Origin: Aquimonas sp002352135
GTDB lineage: Bacteria; Pseudomonadota; Gammaproteobacteria; Xanthomonadales; Xanthomonadaceae
Reading direction: 5' to 3'
DNA length: 6,171 nt
Assembly (NCBI GenBank): GCA_035440755.1
Contig: DAORND010000133.1
Span: 1-6,171, forward strand
Of the stretch, positions 1 through 4,555 are shown piece by piece (the stretch's first letter is position 1; every line of letters begins with the position of its first letter). Made by a program: the position numbers and the translations under genes. The notes beneath the pieces were generated by a model. It was not told where the DNA came from and did not search any database. It saw only the letters and a program-made list of their open reading frames with translations.

Positions 1-459
1 AAGGAAAATCGTGAAATTCCGCCGCTGCGCTACGACCTTGTGCATCGCCTCAAGGCGCGCCGACCGCACTTGCAGATCGTGATCAATGGTGGCCTGAGTG
101 CGCTGCATGCCTGCCTTGCCGAGACCGAACAGGTGGACGGCGTGATGCTGGGGCGCGCCGCGTATCACGACCCCTATCTGCTGCATCGATTGGATCGTGC
201 GCTGTTCGAGCCTCAGCGTGATTTGCTCTCGCGTGGTGAGCTGTTGCGTCATCTGCAGCCCTACGCGGAAAGTCAACTGGCCAGCGGCGTTGCGCTGAAG
301 CACTTGACCCGACATCTGCTGGGTTTGTTCGCGGGACAACCGGGTGGGCGGCAATATCGACAGATCCTGTCGGAACAGGCCCCGCGCGTTGGGTCGGATT
401 GGTCGGTGGTGGAGAACGCTCTCAACGCTGTCGAAGTGCTGCAAGGGAAAGCTGCATGA
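1..459 (+). CDS. dusA: tRNA-dihydrouridine(20/20a) synthase DusA, C-terminal part
   Basis: This is the 3' part of a gene that begins before the window; frame 1 is open from base 1 to the TGA at 457-459 (152 codons). DusA is an FMN-dependent cytoplasmic enzyme that reduces uridine to dihydrouridine at positions 20/20a in the tRNA D-loop. The visible part opens with KENREIPPLRYD, followed by an INGG segment (bases 85-96) and DGVMLGRAAYHDP, the phosphate-side FMN-binding end of the TIM barrel. The helical C-terminal domain follows, with LTRHLLGLFAGQPGGRQYRQ and LSEQAP. From memory this tracks E. coli DusA almost block by block (KENREIPPL, INGG, DGVMVGREAYQNP, HITRHMLGLFQGIPGARQWR), which separates it from DusB and DusC. 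The active-site cysteine lies upstream and cannot be checked. The stop overlaps the start of the next gene, suggesting cotranscription. The ATG at 40 is internal, not the start. Confidence 0.96.
   Translation, partial: KENREIPPLRYDLVHRLKARRPHLQIVINGGLSALHACLAETEQVDGVMLGRAAYHDPYLLHRLDRALFEPQRDLLSRGELLRHLQPYAESQLASGVALKHLTRHLLGLFAGQPGGRQYRQILSEQAPRVGSDWSVVENALNAVEVLQGKAA
443..448 (+). promoter_or_regulatory. Ribosome binding site for the CtlX-like gene
   Basis: AAGGGA lies 7 nt before the ATG at 456, inside the last codons of dusA. It is the reason for choosing 456 over the in-frame upstream ATG at 399, which would force a 61-nt overlap with dusA. Confidence 0.6.
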
Positions 460-1355
460 AAACGGCGTTGGATGTGCGTTGGGCACGTGCGTTGTCAGCC
501 AGCGGCCCTGCCTGCGCGCGAGCGGCTTTCCTGGTCACCCCAGAGGCGGAGCAGTTGGCTTTGCAGTCAGCCTCAGACAACAGCTATATGCAGTTGTCTG
601 CTTCCTACTCCCTTCAACGAGCCCAGAATCAGCATCGTGCCCTGCAGCGGGCGTTGTCTACAGAACTGCCTGTCGTGAGCTTTGCGGGGCGCAGCGAGAC
701 GCCTGACGACCTGTTTCCAAACAATGTCTTCGCCACCCGCCCGGGACATTTGATACTTGGGCACATGCGTCATCGAGTGCGACAGCGTGAGGCGGAGCGT
801 GCTGACATTCTGGCGTTCTTCCGGCATCTGCTTGGCTATGGCGTTGCGGATCTCCGGCACCAGCCCGGAGTCATCGAGTTGACGGGGGCGATGGTCATTG
901 ATCGAGCGCGCGGTCTGGGTTTCGCTGGGCTCGGTGAGCGCTGCAGCGAAGCCGGGGCCAAGGCCTTCGCAGAAGAATTGCGACTGCAAGCCTGCTTTTG
1001 CGCGCCACTCGCTGCGGGCGAATACCACATGAACGTGGTCATGAGTGTCCTGGCGGGGCGTTTGCTGGTGATCTGTCCCGACGGACTGGCCGACCCTGGG
1101 GACGCTGAGCGCATTGCGGCCTGTTATGCGCCGGACGTGATCTATCTCTCGTCCGCGCAGAAGGCTGCATTCGCTGGCAACTGTTTGAGCCTGTGTCCTG
1201 ATTCCGTGTGGATGAGCCAGCGCGCCGCCGATTCGCTGACTTCACTTCAACGGGCGCAATTGCAGCGGGCAGGCTTCGCGCTGCGTGCCGTTGAGCTGGA
1301 CGAGATTGAGAAAGCCGGCGGTAGCCTCCGCTGCTGTGTGGCCGAAATTTTCTGA
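456..1355 (+). CDS. CtlX-like hydrolase (arginine deiminase/DDAH superfamily)
   Basis: A 299-residue protein of the guanidine-modifying superfamily (arginine deiminase, DDAH, amidinotransferases), closest by motif to the family named CtlX, citrulline utilization hydrolase. Visible family blocks in order are: TPDDLFPNNVFAT (82-94), matching the substrate-side Asp and Asn block; VIELTGAMVID (139-149), where E141 matches the acidic residue of the LEGTGSMV block; EYHMNVVMSV (189-198), with H191 as the catalytic histidine; FAGNCLSL (239-246); and near the C-terminus GGSLRCCVAEIF (288-299), with C293 as the expected nucleophile. The catalytic set looks intact, so an active enzyme is likely. The substrate (citrulline, arginine or another guanidino/ureido compound) cannot be fixed from sequence. 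G-to-L after E141 and T-to-M after H191 depart from the CtlX pattern I remember. No signal peptide is apparent, so it is probably cytoplasmic. The start ATG overlaps the dusA stop (ATGA), implying translational coupling. A paralogous peptidyl-arginine-deiminase role is a less likely alternative. Confidence 0.85.
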   Translation: MKTALDVRWARALSASGPACARAAFLVTPEAEQLALQSASDNSYMQLSASYSLQRAQNQHRALQRALSTELPVVSFAGRSETPDDLFPNNVFATRPGHLILGHMRHRVRQREAERADILAFFRHLLGYGVADLRHQPGVIELTGAMVIDRARGLGFAGLGERCSEAGAKAFAEELRLQACFCAPLAAGEYHMNVVMSVLAGRLLVICPDGLADPGDAERIAACYAPDVIYLSSAQKAAFAGNCLSLCPDSVWMSQRAADSLTSLQRAQLQRAGFALRAVELDEIEKAGGSLRCCVAEIF

Positions 1356-1482
1356 ACGGCTTGCCAGACGTGTTTCCTTCATCCAGATTGCCTGCTGGTG
1401 ACTTCAGTACCGATTCACTGCGGGAGGCAGAGACTGCGAGCTGTTCCGACGCGATCTGCGCGGGTAAGATTTGACGCTAACC

Positions 1483-1851
1483 ATGAATTTCCGAACCCGT
1501 CCCTGCCTGTCGCTGCTGATGTGCCTGCTCCTTGCAGGTGCCTCTGCATCGTCATTCGCGCAGCAATCCGCTGAGCAAGGCCAGGTTCGTGAGTCGGTTC
1601 GTCGCGTTGAGCGTGAAACCGGTGGCCGGGTTCTCCGAATTGAGTCGATTCAGCGCAACGGTCAAGACGTCTACCGGATGAAAGTGCTGATACCTGGTGG
1701 TCGGGTTCGCGTCGTCCAAGATCGTCCAACCGGACGTCCCTCCCAGCGGCCTCTGATCTCCCGACCCGCTGGCGCGGAACGTCCAAACCCTGCGCGAGTT
1801 GCGACGCCTGATCGACCTGCGCGCGCGCTGCCCCGGGATGGTGCATCTTGA
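1483..1851 (+). CDS. Small exported PepSY-like protein
   Basis: A 122-residue predicted periplasmic protein. Residues 1-26 form a classical Sec signal peptide: basic start (MNFRTR), hydrophobic core (LSLLMCLLLAGAS) and a likely cut after SFA, before QQSAEQ. No lipobox cysteine is placed for lipidation. Residues about 33-75 resemble a single PepSY repeat: a helix rich in R/E (VRESVRRVERETGGRV), then LRIESIQRNGQDVYRMKVL and a VRVVQD strand. The tail (about 76-122) is rich in Pro and Arg and looks disordered. PepSY domains are small extracytoplasmic modules thought to inhibit or regulate partners such as peptidases or sensor kinases. It sits 80 bp upstream of the PhoP-like regulator on the same strand, which suggests a part in the same signalling unit (inference). 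I chose ATG 1483 because it starts directly before the signal peptide; an in-frame TTG at 1471 would add only MTLT. The Shine-Dalgarno is weak. The 127 bp upstream show no clear terminator or promoter. Confidence 0.8.
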   Translation: MNFRTRPCLSLLMCLLLAGASASSFAQQSAEQGQVRESVRRVERETGGRVLRIESIQRNGQDVYRMKVLIPGGRVRVVQDRPTGRPSQRPLISRPAGAERPNPARVATPDRPARALPRDGAS

Positions 1852-1881
1852 CTGTGCTCGCTGGTGTGGCCTTCCGGGCCC

Positions 1882-1887
1882 TACACT
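1882..1887 (+). promoter_or_regulatory. Possible -10 element before phoP
   Basis: TACACT, in the context GGGCCCTACACTG, lies 44 nt before the phoP start and matches TATAAT at 4 of 6 positions. The -35 region at a 17-nt spacing (1859-1864, CGCTGG) is poor, so any promoter here would need an activator such as autoregulation by PhoP. This is a weak call; phoP may instead be read from upstream of the PepSY gene. Confidence 0.25.
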
Positions 1888-1918
1888 GTCTGCCTGTGAC
1901 GTTGCCGCGCTGACGGCC

Positions 1919-1924
1919 GAGGAG
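1919..1924 (+). promoter_or_regulatory. Strong Shine-Dalgarno for phoP
   Basis: GAGGAG sits 7 nt before the ATG at 1932 and settles this start. A second ATG at 1928 is out of frame and stops after eight codons. Confidence 0.7.
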
Positions 1925-1931
1925 TGGATGA

Positions 1932-2612
1932 ATGCGTATTCTGCTGGTTGAAGACGAAGCGCCATTGCGCGAGACCTTGGGCGCTCGCTTGAAGCGTGAG
2001 GGTTATGCAGTGGACATGGCGAGTGATGGCGACGAAGGTCTCTACATGGGTCGTGAGGTGCCGTTTGACGTCGCGGTGATCGATCTTGGCTTGCCGAAAA
2101 TGTCGGGCATGGATCTCGTGCGCGCATTGCGCGCGGATGGCAAGAAGTTCCCCATCCTCATCCTGACGGCGCGCACGATGTGGCAGGACAAGGTCGAAGG
2201 TCTGAAAGCCGGTGCTGACGACTATCTGGTCAAGCCCTTTCACGTGGAAGAATTGTTGGCACGTTTGAATGCATTGCTGCGGCGCGCGGCCGGATGGAGC
2301 AAGCCCAGCCTGGATTGCGGCCCCATCCGCCTAGATCTCGCGGCTCAGACGGTCAGTGTGGCGGGTCAGGCGGTCGATTTGACCAGCTACGAATACAAGG
2401 TTCTCGAGTACTTGATGCTGCATGCGGGGGAGTTGGTTTCCAAGGCGGACCTGACCGAGCACATCTATCAGCAGGACTTTGATCGCGACTCCAATGTGCT
2501 CGAAGTGTTCATTGGTCGCTTGCGCAAGAAGCTCGATCCCGACGGTGAGTTGAAACCAATCGAAACTGTTCGCGGGCGCGGGTACCGCTTCGCCATACCT
2601 CGCGACGAATGA
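1932..2612 (+). CDS. phoP: PhoP-like response regulator, OmpR/PhoB family
   Basis: A full-length 226-residue DNA-binding response regulator, the cytoplasmic output partner of the kinase encoded next. The receiver domain (about 1-117) has the acidic pocket E7/D8, the phosphoacceptor D51 in VIDLGLPKMSG, T79 in LILTA and K101 in VKPFH. The OmpR-type winged helix (about 128-224) shows LTSYEYKVLEYLM, the recognition-helix block SNVLEVFIGRLRKKL and the wing TVRGRGYRF. The stretch LTARTMWQDKVEGLKAGADDYLVKPFHVEE closely follows remembered enterobacterial PhoP (LTARESWQDKVEVLSAGADDYVTKPFHIEE), and the next gene is PhoQ-like, so PhoP is preferred over other OmpR-family members such as QseB or ColR. All phosphorelay residues are present. 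It follows the PepSY gene by 80 bp and precedes the kinase gene by 14 bp, consistent with one operon. Its regulon here cannot be read from sequence. Confidence 0.94.
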   Translation: MRILLVEDEAPLRETLGARLKREGYAVDMASDGDEGLYMGREVPFDVAVIDLGLPKMSGMDLVRALRADGKKFPILILTARTMWQDKVEGLKAGADDYLVKPFHVEELLARLNALLRRAAGWSKPSLDCGPIRLDLAAQTVSVAGQAVDLTSYEYKVLEYLMLHAGELVSKADLTEHIYQQDFDRDSNVLEVFIGRLRKKLDPDGELKPIETVRGRGYRFAIPRDE

Positions 2613-2626
2613 GCTGACGATCCCCG

Positions 2627-4000
2627 ATGGCGCGCCAAACCCTGTCCTTGCAGGCCCGTCAGTTCTGGGCGGCAGGCTTTGCGCTGGTGGCCTTTCTCGG
2701 ACTGACCGGGTTGGCCTTGGACGGTGCATTCAGCGAAACCGCGCTGAGTGCATTACGCGAGCGCCTGCAGACGTTTGCGCATGCCTATCTGGCCGGGTCC
2801 GATCTGTCGCGAGGCGGGCAGCTCATCGTGCCCGATGTGCCCCCCGAACCCCGTTTCCTTCAGCCGGGTGCGGGCCTCTATGCGGGCGTCGTCGGCTCAG
2901 GCTTCCAGTGGCGTTCGGCATCTGCCATGGGTCGGGACTTGCCCTTCGATCTTGAACTTTCCCCCGGTGAGACGCGCTTCGACGGCCCCTTGGAAACGCC
3001 GGATGGCCCCATTTACCGACTTGCACTCGGTGTCGCTTGGGAGTTGGGGTCGCAAGAGGAGGTGCGTTTCACCTTTCTGATTGCCGAGCAAGCCTCCGTC
3101 CTTGCGCGGGAAGTAACCGTCTTCCGGCGTACCCTTTGGGGGTACCTGGGTGCGGCAGCGGTCGTCTTGCTCGCGGTGCAGATTTTTGTTCTTCGTTGGA
3201 GTTTGCAGCCTGTACGGCGCGTGATTTCCGAGTTGTCCCAGGTTGAGCGCGGCGTGACTGACCGCCTGCACGGTGTGTATCCACGCGAGCTGGCGATGCT
3301 CACCAACAATATCAACGATTTCATCGAAAGTGAGCGCGACCACCTCAAGCGTCATCGGAAAACCCTGGGTGATCTCGCTCACAGCCTCAAGACGCCGTTG
3401 GCGGTGTTGCGTACACGTATCGAAAGCGACCCGGACAATGCCAGTCTGCGCGAGGATGTGCGTGCCCAGGTGGCGCGGATGGACCAGATCGTCGCCTATC
3501 AGCTGTCGCGTGCGGCAACGATGGGGCATCAGGTATTCGCGGCTCCGATTGAAATTGCACCGCATGCTGAGGAGTTGGTGCGCGGCCTTGAAAAGGTTTA
3601 CGCGAAGAAGAATGTGTTGTGCGAGTTCGACCTGGACCCGAGTGCGCGCTTCTACGGCGAGCTTGGCGATCTGATGGAGCTGCTTGGCAATCTCTTGGAA
3701 AACGCCTTCAAGTGGGCCAACCATCGGGTATTGCTATCCACGCGTACCATGACCATCGTTTCTCAGCGACGATCTGGACTGCTGATCTCCGTCGACGACG
3801 ACGGTCCCGGCATTCCGGCTGACCAAGTGGAGCGGCTATTGCAACGCGGCGTGCGCGGCGATGAGCGTGTCCAAGGGCACGGCATCGGTCTGGATATCGT
3901 GCAGGACATCGTTCGCGCCTATCGCGGCGAATTGTCTGTCGAGCGTTCTGACGAATTGGGTGGCGCGCGATTCGTACTGCGCTTCTCGCCGTCGGTTTAG
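2627..4000 (+). CDS. phoQ: PhoQ-like membrane sensor histidine kinase
   Basis: A 457-residue inner-membrane kinase, partner of the PhoP-like regulator. Order of parts: TM1 (about 13-35, FWAAGFALVAFLGLTGLAL); periplasmic sensor of about 130 residues (36-168); TM2 (about 170-190, GYLGAAAVVLLAVQIFVL, with polar Q185); HAMP-type linker from WSLQPVRRVI; HisKA with H252 in GDLAHSLKTPLAVL; and an HATPase_c domain with N box N355/N359 (ELLGNLLENAFKWA), G1 box DDDGPGIP (390-397) and G2 box GHGIGLDIV (417-425). The blocks SERDHLKRHRKTLGDLAHSLK and GNLLENAFKW parallel remembered PhoQ (SERERYDKYRTTLTDLTHSLK, GNVLDNACKY). The length is close to that of E. coli PhoQ (486). The periplasmic domain lacks the dense acidic run (EDDDDAE) that E. 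coli PhoQ uses for Mg2+ and cationic-peptide sensing, so its signal may differ. The Shine-Dalgarno is weak; the ATG is 14 nt past the phoP stop, suggesting translational coupling. Confidence 0.92.
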   Translation: MARQTLSLQARQFWAAGFALVAFLGLTGLALDGAFSETALSALRERLQTFAHAYLAGSDLSRGGQLIVPDVPPEPRFLQPGAGLYAGVVGSGFQWRSASAMGRDLPFDLELSPGETRFDGPLETPDGPIYRLALGVAWELGSQEEVRFTFLIAEQASVLAREVTVFRRTLWGYLGAAAVVLLAVQIFVLRWSLQPVRRVISELSQVERGVTDRLHGVYPRELAMLTNNINDFIESERDHLKRHRKTLGDLAHSLKTPLAVLRTRIESDPDNASLREDVRAQVARMDQIVAYQLSRAATMGHQVFAAPIEIAPHAEELVRGLEKVYAKKNVLCEFDLDPSARFYGELGDLMELLGNLLENAFKWANHRVLLSTRTMTIVSQRRSGLLISVDDDGPGIPADQVERLLQRGVRGDERVQGHGIGLDIVQDIVRAYRGELSVERSDELGGARFVLRFSPSV

Positions 4001-4015
4001 ATCGCTTATTCGATG

Positions 4016-4032
4016 CGCCGCTAGATGCGGTG
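4016..4032 (+). terminator. Weak hairpin between convergent genes
   Basis: CGCCGC (4016-4021), loop TAGAT, GCGGTG (4027-4032) forms a 6-bp stem with one G-U pair, just after phoQ and before the 3' end of the minus-strand gene. There is no proper T-tract on either side, only TTTAAA at 4045-4050, so it is at best a marginal terminator. Confidence 0.25.
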
Positions 4033-4050
4033 ACGCAGGGTGACTTTAAA

Positions 4051-4344
4051 CTAGCGCAGCATCCCCGGCAGGTAGGCGTTCCAGCGTGAACTGCGTGATG
4101 TCGGAGCGTTGTCGCCGCCGACACGGGTGGCGTGGTTGCGGCGCGGGTGCGACGGGGCTTCGCCCGTTGCCGCCGGCGGCTCCTGCTCGGCGGGTCTCTG
4201 AGTGGTCTCGTCCGTGCAGGCGTTGGGCACACTTTCGGGTAGCATTTCCGCAGCAGAAGCCGTGGTCCAAGACATGCTGCTCACGCTAAACGCTGCCCAC
4301 AGCACGCTGAGCATCAGTGCGTCATTTCTTGGCTTTGGATGCAT
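4051..4344 (-). CDS. Small predicted secreted protein of unknown function
   Basis: A 97-residue hypothetical protein running convergent to phoQ, ending 50 bp from it. Residues 1-32 form a likely Sec signal peptide: MHPKPRN, hydrophobic LMLSVLWAAFSVSSM, and a probable cut after TTASAA, before EMLPES. The mature part, about 65 residues, is low in complexity: an acidic, Pro/Glu-rich half (about 33-62) with a single cysteine (C43), then a basic Arg/His-rich half, ending in SSRWNAYLPGMLR. I recall similar W-x-x-LPGM-type endings on small exported proteins of Xanthomonadaceae, but cannot verify this. No catalytic motif is visible. The ATG at 4344-4342 is chosen because it precedes the signal peptide and has GGGGGA at a 5-nt spacing. 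The frame is open up to 4506, but the added residues are Arg-rich and would bury the signal peptide. A TTCACAG repeat cluster lies 37-71 nt upstream. Coding status is supported mainly by the signal peptide and RBS. Confidence 0.62.
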   Translation of the reverse strand: MHPKPRNDALMLSVLWAAFSVSSMSWTTASAAEMLPESVPNACTDETTQRPAEQEPPAATGEAPSHPRRNHATRVGGDNAPTSRSSRWNAYLPGMLR

Positions 4345-4349
4345 CGGGT

Positions 4350-4355
4350 TCCCCC
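4350..4355 (-). promoter_or_regulatory. Ribosome binding site for the secreted-protein gene
   Basis: Read on the minus strand this is GGGGGA, 5 nt before the ATG at 4344. It supports the short start that exposes a signal peptide over the longer frame starting at 4506. Confidence 0.45.
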
Positions 4356-4380
4356 GTTCGGCGAATAGCAGCAGGCGGTG

Positions 4381-4415
4381 TTCACAGACTGCGACTGTGA
4401 ACCATCTTCTGTGAA
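4381..4415 (-). promoter_or_regulatory. Three-heptamer TTCACAG cluster, candidate operator
   Basis: Read on the minus strand the pattern is TTCACAG-N7-TTCACAG-N7-CTGTGAA: two direct heptamers (4415-4409 and 4401-4395) followed by an inverted one (4387-4381). All three are exact and sit on a regular 14-nt period. The cluster lies 37-71 nt upstream of the secreted-protein start, where an activator or repressor would bind, and about 140-175 nt upstream of the DhaL-DegV start at 4556. The regulator is unknown. The half-site order TCACA-N9-TGTGA is the reverse of the CRP/Clp site TGTGA-N6-TCACA, and the spacing differs from the 11-bp direct repeat of enteric PhoP boxes. Confidence 0.42.
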
Positions 4416-4425
4416 GACTACGCGC

Positions 4426-4454
4426 TTGCCGGTTTCGGCGAAAGTGCCGGGCAA
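4426..4454 (+). other. Alternative small hairpins in the leader of the DhaL-DegV gene
   Basis: GCCG (4428-4431) can pair with CGGC (4436-4439), while that same CGGC can instead pair with GCCG (4446-4449). TTGCC (4426-4430) can also pair with GGCAA (4450-4454), enclosing both. A separate 5-bp stem, CGCCG-TCGCG-CGGCG, lies at 4472-4486. These mutually exclusive short stems are seen in the sequence, but they are short and GC-rich, so chance is a fair explanation. No known riboswitch was recognised. Confidence 0.2.
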
Positions 4455-4555
4455 TCGGCTTGCATCCAATCCGCCGTCGCGCGGCGCGCAGGATATTCAG
4501 CGCCATGTGCGCGCCGCAGCATGACGACCGTCGAAGACTGCCTCACCATGTCAGC

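Noticed and set aside
573..1028. Minus-strand open frame (151 codons) within the CtlX-like gene
   Set aside because: It is antisense to a gene with intact catalytic motifs and shows no domain of its own.
1356..1482. Terminator or promoter in the gap before the PepSY gene
   Set aside because: Only 4-bp stems without T-tracts and a poor TTGCCT/GATTCA pair were found, which is not enough to call either.
1552..2127. Minus-strand open frame (191 codons) spanning the PepSY gene and start of phoP
   Set aside because: It crosses two supported + strand genes and the gap between them, and its product has no recognisable family features.
2897..3724. Long minus-strand open frame (275 codons) across phoQ
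   Set aside because: It lies wholly antisense to a well-supported kinase with intact motifs, its product shows no recognisable domain, and high GC makes long antisense frames common.
4381..4401. CRP/Clp binding site
   Set aside because: Half-sites occur in the order TCACA then TGTGA with 9 nt between, the reverse of the CRP/Clp arrangement TGTGA-N6-TCACA.
4345..4506. N-terminal extension of the secreted-protein frame on the minus strand
   Set aside because: The extension is Arg-rich and would place the signal peptide internally; a GGGGGA site supports the shorter start, and the extension overlaps the heptamer cluster.
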